Shown: positions 22,237 to 36,010, counted from the first letter of the stretch. The stretch is 64,000 bases of DNA from Callipepla californica brunnescens (GCA_023055505.1 JALIRH010000035.1:3032382-3096381), one strand, 5' to 3'. A program made the numbers and translations. Notes: a model not told the origin generated them from the sequence alone.

Positions 22237-25200
22237 CAGGCTGTGGGGTTTTATATGTTGTATGTGAGCAAGTAAAGCCAACCTTGGTACATTGTTAAAG
22301 AAATTGTATGGGGGAGTTGATCCTCTTTCTTCTGTCGACCACTTTGTAATCTCCTTGGCTTTCCATGGAAACTCTTCAGTAGTGCAAGGAAGCCTGAGGC
22401 CTTGGATGTGTGTATTTAACTTTTGATAGGTAAAGAAGGTCTAATTAATCTTCATTATGTGGAGTCTTTTGAAATAGATGCCTATATTGAGTGCCCTTCC
22501 TGTTCAGCTCTGGTCCAGATGAGTTTCTGGCTCATTCTGTAGGACCCTGGGGTCTTATCATACGAAAGGCTGTTCAGCATTTGATGAGGAAATGATTATA
22601 CATTCTCCCAACCTCCTCCCTAGCCTTTTCAACTTACACATATGACAGCTGGTACCAGTCAAAATTGTCTTTTGTTTGTTTGTTAGCTAAAGGTAGCCCA
22701 ATGGCCAACCTAAAACAAACATCCTCTTAATTCCTAGCGGAAAGAACTTCTACAAATGAGAGAGGTTTTGTTTTCCCCCAAACAATTTTACTTAAAATTT
22801 TTAAAAATATCCTTTGATAGAAAAAAAGTAAAAGTGACCATTGTAATTTTTTTTTTTTAAAGTTCTTTATCAGAAATTAGGACAAGAATTTACTTTTTGG
22901 ATCATGGCATCCTAAATCTGAGTTAGCTAGTCAGAATCCAAGGTGCCCCATTTTTTCAGGCTGAAAGAATATATTCCTGCACTGACTTTAAACATGTCAG
23001 TGCTTGACTGCACCAGTTTGAGGCCATTTGAATACATTTGCCCCAAAAGGGGAAAATTCCAATTTGCTCATATATCTGAGGGCCTCAGCAAGCAATGGAA
23101 TACATGGGCAAAGTGAAAAAAAAACAAAATCAAATCAGCTGTGATTGAAAGTCTGGCTCTTTGGAGACGCATACAAGTTCATAAAAAGCTACACAGTGGA
23201 AATTCTGATTTCTAAGCATTCAATTACTTTGCTTTTTAGATCAATTTCCATTGGACCTAAGCACATTAGATCATTGCCCACAACCTTTATTCAAAGGGGT
23301 CACATTTCCAACTGTTATTTTAATTCTCTGCCTTTAACGTGCCACACATCCAACACCCAAGAACAGAGATTGCGTGGAGGGAATGCTTACTGAATTCAGG
23401 AATTTGCACTTTTTATTTACTATTTTGACAGAATCAGGAAAAGAAAGTTAACTTCCTCTCCTCCCCCCGCCCAGTTTATTCTTTAATCTATCAAAAGAAT
23501 TATTAAATCTTTTAAAAGATCAAGCACGCAGATTCTTCACAAAGGTTGTCACAATGAATTCATTTGCAGAGCTTTCATCCCTTCTTCCCCACTGTGCTGA
23601 AATAATGTTGACTATTTTTCGCTGTCTCTCTTTGCTTGCTGTAAAGATCCAGTTGCAAAGGTTGTTGCAAGGACTCGATCTCCCACTTTTTTCCCACCTG
23701 GCACCAATATATCCCAGAAACTAAAAACGCAGGTGTTGATACCTTACTGCTCCTATGTCATCCAAAAATTATCTCATAAAAGAAGTCTTTCAAAAGGTGG
23801 TTTGTGATATTGCAGAGCAGAGAAAGGAATATCAGCTATGAGTGGGGTCCTCAAACTCCATTCCCTAATAGGAGTGCTTCTGTTTATGAGAGCACATCTT
23901 TTTATTGTTTGGTAGGAGTCTCATCATCTTAACAACTGGTCTTCTTCAAAGAGGAAAGGGATTTTTAAATGAGCTATTTTTTATCAAGACAGGGAAAACA
24001 AATCTTGGTTTTCAAAATTCGTAACGAGACTTCCTGAATGTCAAGTCACCCCTATCAGAGCATTAGATTGTGTTGTTAATTAGCTGTTTTGTCTTTTTGT
24101 GGAGATGCAGTGGGGTACAGCCTGAGTAGCTGCGTGCCCCATTTGGGTCTCTTGCCTAATGGTTTCTGTTCCTCCCACAACATTGCACGTGTGTTATGAC
24201 TGAGAGCAGCCAGGAGCTCGGGAGGAATGCAGGAGAGAGTGAGATGCTGGTGATAAAGGAGAGCTACAGATTGTTTAGTCTCTCACATCATAAATCCACC
24301 TCTCTTACGGATTACAATACACAATTTTTAAAGGACTCAGAAAGAAGGGATAATTCTGTTTTTAAGACCCTGCTCTTTGATCTAGGAGCATCACATTCCT
24401 CTTCAAGTTGAGCCCTCAACTTCTTCTATGACATGAGGGGACCACACCATTGTTGGGAATAACCAGAGATGCAGAGAAAACTATGTTATATCATGGGGAA
24501 AAAAATTGCACATAAATAACACCTCTTTGAATGGCCTCTATGATATAACAGGTATTTTATAGGTCTCCTTTGCTTTAAACTACAAACAACTTTCAATATT
24601 CATCATGAGTTTCCAGTTTTCTAAGGATGTTTTGGGGCATTCTATGTTATTTCATACAATCAGAGACTTGCTATAGGTTTCTCCAACCTGAAAAACAACA
24701 ACAACAAAACAGGGAAAGAAAGAAAGTTGTTGTCTATTAAGCACGCTAGGTTCTCCAATATGTTCTTCCATTGCTGATTTTGTTATCATTAAATTTCATG
24801 GAACTGTTCCATAGGGGTCTCGATTTCATGTGGCTCTGCACCCAGAAAACATTGATTATATCATAAACACAGGCTTTGTTTTCCTAAAGGTTAATTTGCT
24901 CAAGGACTCTGCAATAGGTGGGCACTGAAGAAATGTGCACAAATATGCTTTCTGCTGTACTGCTGTGGAGAGATTAAGGTTTGAGCTCATTTGTTCCTAA
25001 ATCTTTCTTGACAACAGCTCTGTTGATAGTGAAGAACAGAATTGTTCTGCTCTGGATGAGAGTCAAGAGCACTCACTAAATCCTGGAGTCACAGAGACAC
25101 TCCTTGGGAATCAATCTTGTTTAGCTGGTTAGTGAAATACAGTCTAAGTCAAAGCATTCTGTCAAAATTCAGAACATAACAGTTTATAGTTGCTAATTCT

Positions 25201-26770
25201 TTACCGATTTTCTATGAGATGCAGTGCGGTGGGATCATAAAAATCAACACACATGTATTTCAGCTCCCAGACAGGCCCGCCACCGAACAAATGCTAAGCA
25301 CTGACCTTGTTCCCACTCCTCATCTGAACACCAGCCCTCTGCTTTCCCCGTCCCATAGCTGGATGTGCTTATGTTTTGGCTGCCATTGCTTTGTTACTTG
25401 CTGCTCCCAGCAGCTGTAGGCAACTCTTTCCTCTATACCATCTGTCCATCCTGGATTGCTTTACTCTCTCACGCTGTGCTTTAAAAAAGGTCTCACACAA
25501 AGCCAGGGTAAAACGAGCACGTGCTGTAACTGTACCTTTGGAGGAGGACAGAGTGGCTCCCAGCTGTGTCGATGCAGGTCACTTCCCTATGCCAACATCC
25601 AGAAGTGTCTGGAGCCATTCAACTCCCTACAGTCCTCCTTCACCTGACCATACCAAGAGGTCAGTAGCCAGGTGCACCCACAAACATCTCCTACCTGCCC
25701 ACCAAGGTGAACATGTTATCTCAGTACTCTTCCCAAGGTCCCAGAGAGCCAGTGCTGTGCTGCAGAGCAGATGACGCTCTCGTGTTCCCTACAGCCCTGC
25801 TTTGGCATCAACCAGCTTCAGTTCCATCATCTGTCTCCTTCACCAGCATGAGAGTTTGCATTCATCTTTCACACACAAATAACCTCAAATTGCATTTCTG
25901 CTTAAGCGGAGAAAAATCCTTAGTACACTACAACAGCTGAATTATGCGATAGCATCGCGATGTCACGCTAACAGCATCGTACTTCTGCCTTATCAGTACT
26001 GATTACTGAAAGAAATAGGATATAAAGCATGAAGAGAATGGAATAACCAAACGAAAAGAAGAAGGACTGAAAGGAGGTAACTTAAAAATATAAAAGAAAT
26101 TACTTTGCTTTAGACAGAGCAGCCAACAGCCATTCTCAATTCTCTGCTCAACACAGAGAATTTCACTACTTTGTAAAATATTTTTAATGAGAAATCTCAA
26201 ATGTTAGCATTCCGAGAAATTCCTTCTTGGCATGTAAGCTCTGTAACACCTTTAGAAGTTTGCTAGACCCAAACACTGTGTATCTTTGCAAAGGGAAATG
26301 TTTCCAGCACTGTGGTTGCATGTCGGGGACCTCAAGGTGCTATGCACCCCGTCCATGGAATAGCAATGAGAAGAACAACAGTAAGTTTTCCCATCTGAAT
26401 ATGTCTGCGTAGACATCTCTCCTTACAGTCCTGGAAACGATCCTTACAATTTTACATGTGCACCTATCACTAATTTTGGCAGCTGGGAGAGCTGAAATGT
26501 GCAGCAGAGCAGCGGAAGTCTGGGGGGGAATTCTGAGCTCAGCCACAAATTCACCCTGACACAGTCACAGGCCAGAGGGAGTAGCCATGGAGAATCATTT
26601 ACCTTAAAGCTAAGTGCATGCTAAAACATTTCCAGGATTTGGGATCCTGATGCAAAGCAACTGCAGACACCCAGCAAACTGGATGTGATGCAATAGGAAT
26701 GTACCTTCGTATCCATTTTAGGATTGGTTGGTTCCAGTTCGGTTGCATTAATTGTAATATTGTTTTTCCA
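22237..26770. other. Unique noncoding DNA
   Basis: Mostly AT-leaning single-copy sequence. A T run of about 10 lies near 22849. The frames at 25376-25774 (132 residues) and 25219-25419 have no domains. AAACAACAACAACAAAAC near 24692 is a short CAA run. AT-rich parts near 23480-23530 and 24040-24090 have enhancer-like texture but are not separately called. Confidence 0.4.
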
Positions 26771-26820
26771 TGTGTGTGTTGTTTTTTTTATTGTTGTCTT
26801 GTTGTTGTTTTTTTTTTTTT
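26771..26820 (+). repeat. (TTG)n and poly(T) simple repeat
   Basis: TG repeats, then T runs separated by TTGTTG units, ending in a T run of about 13. Low-complexity sequence. Confidence 0.8.
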
Positions 26821-27199
26821 AAGTGCTGGTGCTGTAATGAGGCTGTGTATTTGTGTATTATAAAATGGATATTAATGTTGGAGGTGTCACATATTACCTA
26901 GCTAGTGTTATGGTTAATAGAGCAACTGCAGAAGAGGAAAAAAAAAGAAAAGAAAAGCAGTGGGACTTCACACAGCTACAACAAATCCGGACCATGCGAC
27001 AGACACACAGAAAATCATACTGTCATGACTTGTTTCAATCCTACAGCACTTTGATTCCTTAAAACAGTGAATTTACCATTGACATAACAAACAGTGGAAT
27101 TAAGGTTTAGAGCTCACTCCCATCTCCTTGCCAGTCAGAGCCACTAATTGTTCTGTATCCCATTGCCCTTCCCATGTGCAGGCAGCGGCTGTAAACCTG

Positions 27200-27290
27200 A
27201 TGCCATGAAATCCAGGCCAGTGTCCCCACCTCCCCCACAATTCACTTCAATGGAGCCAAGATTTCACTCAACATATGGTCTAGAATTTAC
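27200..27290 (+). mobile_element. Possible old amniote interspersed-repeat tail
   Basis: CACTTCAATGGAGCCAAGAT followed by TTCACTCAACATATGG resembles a phrase common to old LINE/SINE tails shared across amniotes (wording of the type 'cttcaatgg-agc--gatttcac'). Family assignment from memory is uncertain and the element is highly decayed. Confidence 0.3.
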
Positions 27291-27689
27291 TCCCATAAAT
27301 CATTTTGACTGTCAACTCCTTCAGCAGATTGGGTCAGACCCAGAAAATACATAGGGGGTCTTCAGGTACCAAAGCCTCTAGCAGGGACCCAAAATTGCCT
27401 TGGGTTGCAGCCAGCTATTTCTGGGGAGGAGACTCAGTTCCCTTTCTCCATCTGAAAACTCCCACATCTCCGTTCTGCAGCAACTCAACATGCAGAACTG
27501 ATGCAAACACAACCGGTAAATTCACGGTCTGCCATAGGATCCAGAAATTAAGAGTTGAGCCACCATGGAACATGAAGAGCAAATGGAGGAGGGACAGCAA
27601 GAGAAGTCAGTGCTCACATAGGGTTGGGGAAGCAGCCCTGGGCACCAGTCCCTGTTTCCTGGGTGTTTATTCAAGGGCTGTTTAATGTA

Positions 27690-28080
27690 AAATGCATAAG
27701 CTGTCCCGAATCCATGCATTTATTGTTAATGGCACTTGAAATCAAAAGGATACTGATTCATTTAGTGGGGAATAATCATTTACCGTATTAGCTAATCTGT
27801 TTATCAATATGAAGTCAATTATTATGAAGCATCAAGAGTGGCTAGTAATTACACAATGTAAACATAAAGGATGGAATCAGTAAGTAATTACACTTATTCA
27901 TAATCCAAAACATTGAAAAACATATGTAATTGCCATGTAACGCAAAGTCCACCTTAAAGAAACAGAAACATGCTGCTCTCCAAATGAAGATTTTTTTTGT
28001 AAAATAAAATGTCATGGCATCACAAGCACAAATAATTGAATGGCTATTTAACATTTTGTATGGGTCAGCCATGCCAGTGC
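27690..28080. other. Candidate conserved regulatory block rich in homeodomain cores
   Basis: The 11-mer AGTAATTACAC occurs twice, at 27844-27854 and 27883-27893, 39 bp apart. Other TAAT/ATTA cores (AATTATTATGAAG, GGGAATAATCATT, CAAATAATTGAATGG), ATGCATTTATTG and TTTATCAATATG surround them. There is no microsatellite except one T8 run, and no repeat family matches. This is among the most enhancer-like textures in the window. The claim is inference without alignment. Confidence 0.4.
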
Positions 28081-28410
28081 ATACACATCAGAGCAGAAGT
28101 TACAGTCAAAGTTCTGAGCATCCTTCTGCTTATGGTTTGGATCCTCCTAAGGTGTGCATCAGTGGCCCACTGGGTTGTGATGATTCCTTTTAACTGAACA
28201 ATTCCATGCATAATCAAAAAACAATTTTGGCTGTACTGTAAAAATTACAGTCGTGTTAATTGCCATGGTCTCTCAGAGCACCATGTCTTTAATGTCTGGC
28301 TACCACAGTACCTGAGAAAAAAGCCTGAAGTAGAAAGTAAATACAGTCATCTCATCATCCACATTTGCTTATAAGCACCAAATCAACCAAACTGAGCAGT
28401 TGCATTGTTG
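28081..28410. other. Unique noncoding DNA
   Basis: AT-rich, high-complexity sequence that may be a continuation of the preceding block. No exon or repeat family is recognised. Confidence 0.4.
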
Positions 28411-28445
28411 TTTTCTTCCTTCTTCTTCTTTTTTTTTTTTTTTTT
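28411..28445 (+). repeat. (TTC)n / poly(T)
   Basis: CTTCCTTCTTCTTC grading into a T run of about 17. Simple repeat. Confidence 0.8.
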
Positions 28446-31400
28446 ACATTTTATTTTTAACTTCTGATTCTGATCAGTTCACTTATTAATTCAATTCAAA
28501 GTATACCTTTCAAATTAGACTACCACTTAACACATGATTTACTTAAGCAATCAATATTAAGGGTTCCAAGAACTGCAGCCATCTTATTTCCAATAACTTG
28601 TAGCATTACACTGAGGTCACCTAGCCCATTCCATGATAGAATTAGGAGCTCTTCAACAGCAAGCAAATTTATGGGTCTTAACCTTTTAAGAAGTTATCTG
28701 TACTAAGAATAGCACATTACTGCACACTCAATTTTTAATGGAGTTGTAACAAAAAAGTCTGATCTATTCATAGTCTATATCACTTCAGCACTCACATCCC
28801 TCTTTCCTCATTCTCTCTGCCATACATAATATATAATTAGGCAATATTGTACATCTATGATATAGAAAAGAATATTGGCATGTATTGACCTGATTTCTCC
28901 TGATCTCAGCTTGGAAGAGTCATCTAAATTTCTATATAGTGTCTTCTACATGATAGATCAATGCCCAACACTTGAAACACCAAAACTTCTTTATTGGCTA
29001 GGAAAAAAAGCATTTCTTCCTTCAAGAACTCCCAGCTCCTTGCAGGTATTATCTCACATATAGGGTAGGGAACTGTGCATCTCTATCATAAAGACAGTCA
29101 CCTTGAAGTGAGAGTTCCCAGCTAATGGAGAAATTCTTGTTTCGTAGCAGAGGTGGAATCGATACTATAAACAGAGAGGAAATTCAGCTTGCCTTTGTGC
29201 AACGCATCCACTGGCAGCACGCAGAGCAGTAATAGGTAGTGGAGCATCATACTCTTTGCACTACAGCCATGATTACATGAGTAGTTTTCTATGCTGGTGG
29301 ATAAGCACAATTCAGTCTCTGCCCCAAACATTGCAATTTTAATTGACTAGTCATTTCCATTTTCTAATATTCTGGATAGGTATAGGATTGCTGCTATTCC
29401 ACAGACAAACATCTGTCTATTACACATGTATAAACAACAAATCTACAGAGCTGAGAAGCCATTATTCTTCCTGCTTATTCCGCACATGAAACTCTACAGT
29501 CTGGCTCATCAGTTACTAATAATGTTCCCAGATGTACATAAAGTGTGTTTTGAATAAACTCTGCAAGGAGGACTCATCTGGAAATTTTAAAAGCCTGACA
29601 GCAGCAATGGACAAGGTAGTAAATCCTTTTTCTCCCTCCTTGGAGAAGTGCCCACAAGAGGATTTCCTTGCAATAGGTAATTTTTACCCATTCATGCAAA
29701 ACCCAGGACAGATCTTTGAAGACCCGCTGCATACCATTAAAATAAAGGTTAGTTTATATGAAGAACTGCTTTGGGATCTCACATCAGCCCAGACCAGACA
29801 AGTGGAAGAGCATCACATTGTATTAGTTTTGGCTGGAGAAAGTTCTGTCAGCAACCCTACCTATTGGAGAGCACCAATAGCACAGAGAGGTATTCACACA
29901 CTATGGGAAAGCTTTGACACAGTTCTCAGATCCTCCACGTTCCCCTAAAAACGTCTGAATGTTGGTAAACCCTTAAAACAAAATATTTGCTCTTTAGTTT
30001 GATATTCAGACATAATGCTGAGCTTCATCCAGAGGCAGAAATGGCTGAATTTCAGGAGTGGCAGAGAAGTCACCTCAACACTTCTCCCAGATTGCTATAA
30101 GAATTAACAAACTCTGATTAACCCTCAAAGAAATGTCACTGTATTTCTAGTGATACCAGAAGGCACCCGGGGGCATGAAAAGGATGAGTCTTTTGCCAAC
30201 ATGCTGTAATTTCTTTATTTTTTAAAAACAATGTCCATTTTCAGTAGTCTCTCAATGGGAAAATGAAACAAGAGACAGAAGGGGATATGCCTTGCAAATG
30301 GTGTAAGAGTGACTTTCACTCTCCCTTCTCCCTTCTTTGTCACCCTCTCAGCAGGACTCATTTGAAACGGTGCTGGGCAGAGGTCCCATCAGAAAACAGA
30401 GCAGCAGAAGATGCTGAAAATCACAGCTCACTCACTCTGCCACCCCCCACGCTCACTGAATGAAGGGGAAATGGTGGGGTTAAGAAAATAAAGTTCTCTC
30501 CCAGTAACGCTGCCACATAATGAATACAGCATTATTATGCAGAAGGCCTCTTGAGACATCGGCCTAAAAAATTCCACTGAAAAAGGAAACACCTGTTGGA
30601 ATATTAACTAGGACAAAGTCAAGCAAGGAGAAAGAGGATAGGTGGCCAAGAGATTGGAAAAACTAAAGGAAATGTTGGAGGGATTTTTCTTTTTTTCAAA
30701 GTGTAACATTCCTAATGTGCAAGTTCCTAAAACAGAAAACTGCATTTTCTTCATGGAAGCATTTGGAGGTAATGGAAAAGACAAAAGAAAGCCAGCGTAA
30801 GGCATGTGAACTGAGCTTCTGAAAGCACAGCTACTTTGGGCATCCTAATACCATGTAGCCAATGGTTGGACACCTACAGAGCCACTGGTTCATGGACATT
30901 GGAAACCATTTAGAACTCCTATTTAGTAGGGAATATATACATACTTATTAAAGAGAAATCACAAAGTTGTTTCTAATTCTATTTTGGCCATAGGAGATGT
31001 TTCTCCTAAACCATTTTACTGGCTTACAAAGATTGAATGCCATCTAACAGATTCAAGTTTGCATTCACAAAATATCCAAGTCTCTTGGACAAGGCTGACA
31101 ACGCTCCTTGCCCACCACCTTGCCTGGGGGACTGAGGCACAGGCTGAGATGAACCAAAACATCCTCAGATGCGTGAGACCAGAGAACTTCCAGCACTGGG
31201 TGCCCCACAGATCTTGGAGCATCTCAGAACCAGGCCAGTTCTCTGCAAAGTGCTCTTTCTTTCAGCCTAGAGCTTTCCAAGTTCTGGAGCTCAGGTAACC
31301 AGCAGTCCTTCTGCATGGCTCTGGGCAATTAAAACTTGACTGCTAAGTATTCTAAGGCAGGAAAGAGTTTAGAAAGATGCCTAAGGCCCATCTCAGTCTC

Positions 31401-32084
31401 AGTGCTGCAGACTCTGTGGTCTCTGTTGCACTTCCCAGCTCCAGCTATTCCCTGTGTAGCATTTCACTAGATGACCGTATTAAGGAGACTGGAGTTCACC
31501 CATTCTGCAGTACACAGTATCTAACTGGAAGATAAATCTTCAGCTGGACCCTATCTTAAAACAAACACCCAATTCAGACTGAATTCAGGAGGACTTTAAA
31601 AAGGTTTGAGAGCACTGTAAAGCCTGGGAGCCTGCTGGCAAGAGCACTTGCACCATGCTAGGAGACGCAATACTTGGTTGTAGTGTACTTGTAAGCACTT
31701 TTTTCTCAAATACTTTTATTTTAAATGTTTCTTTCCGTATTATACACCAGAAAAGTATCTTAATCCTCTTGGAAAAGTCCCTGCAGAGCATGAAAATAAC
31801 GTGTTTCAAAGGTTTAAACTTGACATATTGAGGGGGCTGAGGAGCCCAGTGCTTGGCAGGGCAGATGTTCTGAGATGTGAAACAGAGGCCTGCAGCCCTC
31901 CTATATATTGGGAAGTAAATACTTCACCTCCCAGCATCACAAATATGATGTCTGTTTCTGGAATCTCTCCCTTTTGAATCGTCTGGATGCAGAAAATAAT
32001 CATGATGGATGCAAAGCACAAAGCTTCATAGAGACTCTCTCAGCCAGGCAACCATTTCCCACTGCCTTCCTCAGGAAGAAGACA
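28446..32084. other. Unique noncoding DNA
   Basis: The 138-residue frame at 29532-29948 is the most peptide-like in composition, but has no recognisable domain and no clear splice context, so it is not called. Overlapping frames near 30984-31298 are likewise not called. Confidence 0.4.
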
Positions 32085-32180
32085 GTAATAATAATAACAA
32101 CAACAAAAATCAGCCACTTAGAGGGATCTTTCTTGGCAGCTTAACAAAAAAAAAGAAGGAAAAAAAGAAAACAAAACAAC
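32085..32180 (+). repeat. (AAT)n/(AAC)n and A-rich low-complexity stretch
   Basis: AATAATAATAACAACAAC at the left, then about 35 bp of unique sequence, then an A-rich stretch with G and C interruptions from about 32144. Confidence 0.65.
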
Positions 32181-34404
32181 ACCGCAGCTTTGCAGCAGTG
32201 TATTCTGATCAGCCCATACACCACACCCAGGATGTATGACCACCATCAAACCCTCCTCTGCAGCGTATCGATTAGCCAGCGTAGCCTTGCTGCAGACATA
32301 ATAAATGAGCAAGCAGCCGTCCTCAGACCTATCGACTGCAGGAAGAAAGCATCCCTCCCACCCACCTGCCTGCTCTGCTCCCTGCTCTCTCCAAGGAAGC
32401 CACCCCACCCTCCGTGAGGTGCTGCTATCCCACAGAGAGCTCATGCTCATCCCATTTATAATGAGCTCCAGCTTATCCCGCTTACCTGGAAAGCACATCA
32501 GCCTGTCATCTCCAGCCCTGGTAATCTTTAACCCTTTGCACACTGCCTTTGTCAAACAATAGTGCTCTGGAAGAGGGCTGCACACCTCATTCCCTTTGGG
32601 TAATTTTATGGGGAATATCTGTGGCTACTCCCAGTGCCAGCGACTGGGAGCACTTTCTTAATAACATGCAAGGTTGTTTCTTTACAAGAGCAGCTGCTTT
32701 CACACTCCCAGTGAATATTTTAGCAGAAGCATGTGCGTGAAGGAGAGAGCAGAAGCCAGCATGACTATGGGTGGATGAAAGGGAGGAAGCACCTACAGTA
32801 CACCTACCAGGAGAACTGTAGCCCAGGGTTGCAGCACTGCCTTAAGCATCACAAGATCCATATTGTCCCTTAAGTCTGTGTGAGCCCTTGATTTCCAACG
32901 CCTCTGTTTCCCGTTCTGTGCTTTGTTTGTTCAGCCTGTAAATATGCCAGCAGGAACTACTCCCCCCTATGTATTTACTGAGAACATAGCTGGGGGCAGG
33001 GGAAAATTATCTTTGCTGCTGCCTATCGGCCAGTAGCTCCTACACCAAGAAATCACAAACACAGTCAAAATTTGATTTCTTTTGATTTTTTTATGTGGGT
33101 AATTGGAGTTTTGCTGTGATTTCAGTTGGGGGTTGCATGCAAACAGCTCTGTAAGGAGCCACAACCAGGAAAAGTGTGGGAGAAGCTATTACATATGCAA
33201 CTGCAGTAAACATATTATTGGTACTGATAATAATAATAAAATTGATGTGTCCAAGACGTGGGGTACATTCGGGTTCTTTACCACTTTGCATTCCTCTTCT
33301 TAACAAACCCTGATAATGGAAGCAAAACAGTCTTTAGAGATACCAGCCCCGGAGCAATCAAAGCACAAATAATGTAAAAGCTGCTTTTTTTTTTTCAGCC
33401 TGGTTTCTTAACAAAACAATGCATGCTGTTTTCTGGCAGTCTGCATTCTCCAAATCTGAAACTTTCTGGCTGATTTCAAACAACACAAGAAGACAGAGTA
33501 AAGGCATGAAGGATCCTTCATCTCATGCAAATTTCAATAAAATATGGACCAGATAAAGGCAACCAACGCTGTGAGTGTCTCCACTGAGTGAAAGAAGTTC
33601 ACTCTTAATTCAACATGAGCAAATCCGCACGGAAACGGTGATGGAAATCAGGCTCCTGCAGCTCTGCTAACCCCAAACTACCTCTATTTAAAACAAGTGT
33701 GAAAAGAACAATAGCTTTAAAGAGTGAGCTGATAACACTGGGACAAAGGAGAGACACAGAACGTGGACAGCTTCACTTGGAAAAAGAGAAAAATCTGTAC
33801 ATAACAAAAAGGCAGATTCCTACTTCACATCCACACATCACAAAACAAAATATTCTCCAAGCAGTGCCAAGAGCCTGGTCTGCCCAAGAGATGCTACAGC
33901 AACTCAGAAAATAGATACCTAAGGACTGGTTTGCATCAAGTAGAGACCTGGCCAGGTTTAACTCTTCAGGTGTGTTTAGGTAATGCCTACAATAAGCCAC
34001 CTCTATTTGTTCGGACCACAACTTGATGTCATTCCTGTGGCTCCATCTATAACATTCACTGCCATGTAAAAGGGAAATCTTTCCTCTTGCAAAGCAAAAC
34101 TTTTGGTGATGAAATGCTGTTAATGTCTTCTAAAGCGCATCGCATTGAAGGTTAACTGGAATCCAGCAGGAACAAATACCTGCCCTGCTACATGAGCATC
34201 ATTTTAGGAAAATCTATTTAAATGTGAATTTAAGTTTGGCCAAAGTACAAGCATAGCCCCATGAGAGGGAACTGAGGTCCAGATCTTCACCCCTGTACCT
34301 TCTGTAAAATACAGGAGCCCAAACCTCAAGGTTCCCCATACGATGCTGAGTATGCAGAGAGGAAATGGGAAAGGTACATGGCTTGAATTAGGAACACCAC
34401 GTTC
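32181..34404. other. Unique noncoding DNA
   Basis: The 155-residue minus-strand frame at 32118-32585 has no domain. AATAATAATAAAATTGATG near 33229 is a short AAT run. No repeat family is otherwise recognised. Confidence 0.4.
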
Positions 34405-34495
34405 CTCTCCTGTGTGACTATGAGCAAACTGTTTAGTCACTTGGTGACTGTCTTCCCCATCTGTGGAAGAAAATAATATCAAATGCTCACTTTGC
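34405..34495 (+). mobile_element. MIR-like CORE-SINE relic
   Basis: TGTGTGACTATGAGCAAACT is followed, after a short diverged stretch, by CTTCCCCATCTGTGGAAG and AAAATAATATC. This is the same order of phrases as the MIR consensus (tgtgtgacc-tgagcaa-tca, then ttccccatctgtaaaa, then ataataat). MIR is an old tRNA-derived SINE shared by amniotes that survives at low copy number in birds. It is inactive. Old MIR copies are sometimes retained as enhancers. Confidence 0.6.
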
Positions 34496-34839
34496 CCACA
34501 CAGCATTACGTAGAAGCAGATTTAAAAGGTACATTTTCAAGCATGGCAGCACTGTCAGAAGTCACATCCTGGGAGTCATTCTGCCCAGACATTCCTGCAA
34601 AGCAACACCTTTTGAGAGTCAGGGTGTTCTTCTTTCCAGTTTGGACAGATTTTCATTGTGGGTTAATTAATTTTTATCAAGGGCCTTCAGAATGTCACAG
34701 AAAAAAAGGCTCTGCGTAAATGGAAAGTCATTATTAATAGTGCTGAGATGAGGCCAACAAAATCAGATTTGGATCAGAACCTGTGTGGCTCTAAGCCTTG
34801 GGTTGCTTGAACCACTCACAACAGTAATTAATGAATGAG
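34496..34839. other. Unique noncoding DNA
   Basis: No recognised repeat or exon. TTGTGGGTTAATTAATTTTT near 34657 is AT-rich. Confidence 0.4.
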
Positions 34840-35060
34840 AATGCAAACATTTGTTTTTCAGACAGAACGATTACCTCAATACGAAACGCCTGAAATCACT
34901 TCAAAGCAAAATATTCAGGTTGTAAATATGTCAGAGCACACCGAAAAGCATTTGAATTTAATCTCCGGAGTTGTGCTGCACACTTAGCTCCTCTTGTACC
35001 GCTTTTATTATTATAATCTTAATAAAGGTGAGAAACAGGGCTTAATAATTCACAGGCAGC
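34840..35060. other. Candidate conserved noncoding element
   Basis: High-complexity AT-rich block with GAATTTAATCTCCGGAG, TTATTATTATAATCTTAATA and GGGCTTAATAATTCACAGG. No repeat family matches. Regulatory status is inference. Confidence 0.3.
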
Positions 35061-36010
35061 TGCAATAGACAGCACTCAGACAAAGCCCTGGTTGTGACTT
35101 ATTGCACTGGAGTCATGTCCTGGAGCACACTCACTGGTTTCTGGGCTGAGAATGGGTAAGGAAAAGGATGCTGCCCCTCTGTGAATAGATTGCACACACC
35201 AGGCATGTTCAGGTGCCCTTCTGCAGAGGGCAAAGCAGAGGGTGGGGAAGAGGTGAGTGCAGGTGGGAGCCACGCAGAGTACTCTCAGCCCCAAAGCACT
35301 GCTGGCTGCATCAGCCTAGCAACTGTTTATGCAAACAATCCGTCTGACTCGTTAAAGTACCGCTCTGATCAGCTATTAATTGTAGCTGACAGATTAAGAG
35401 GGGAACAGCGTGAGACAGATACTTCAGAAGCGAGAGCAAAACATACCGGGAGCATAATCTATGTTTTAATTCCAGCACCCTGCTCCCTGCCCCCAGCCTT
35501 CCCATGGCACGCTAGTTGCACATTGTGTGGTGCATATCTTGGTGCCCACCTAGACAGCTTCGCATTCCCAGCAGCGCTCGGTAGCACCCTCGTGTTCGTT
35601 GCCATTCCAGCAACCCATTGCAACAGCCACACATTCCTCCTTGCCTTTCTGAGGGCTCCTTAGATCACAGATGCTGCTGGTATCACACCCACTGTGCTTC
35701 AATACTTCTCATGTCCCATGCACATTCTTTAGGGCCTAATCCTTTCAAATAATAGTGCTTTTCCTAAGATGTTGCCTGATAATGCTGAAAAAGGGGCTGA
35801 GAGAGATACTTGCTCTTTTTCATTCCCGTAAGCTGTTAGACAGGGCTTGTCAAAGGCAATCACAAAAAAAACAGATCAAAACTGCTCCTGTTCTGTTACA
35901 TATTCCATGTCCTCCATGTAGCAGGAGTTCTAGCCCTAAAGAATTCCCTCTTTGAATTAAAAAAGCTTCCCAACCTCCATTCTGGTTCTTGCACAGCACA
36001 CCATCGGTTT
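35061..36010. other. Unique noncoding DNA
   Basis: The 160-residue frame at 35181-35663 has no domain and is judged chance. The part 35320-35460 (ACTCGTTAAAGTACCGCTCT and neighbours) is high-complexity and might be conserved. Confidence 0.4.

Noticed and set aside
29532..29948. 138-residue frame with peptide-like composition
   Set aside because: No recognisable motif, no flanking exon partners and no start context beyond an ATG. A search against bird proteins would settle it.
35181..35663. 160-residue frame
   Set aside because: No domain, and biased to Pro/Ala/Ser/His wording typical of noncoding frames.
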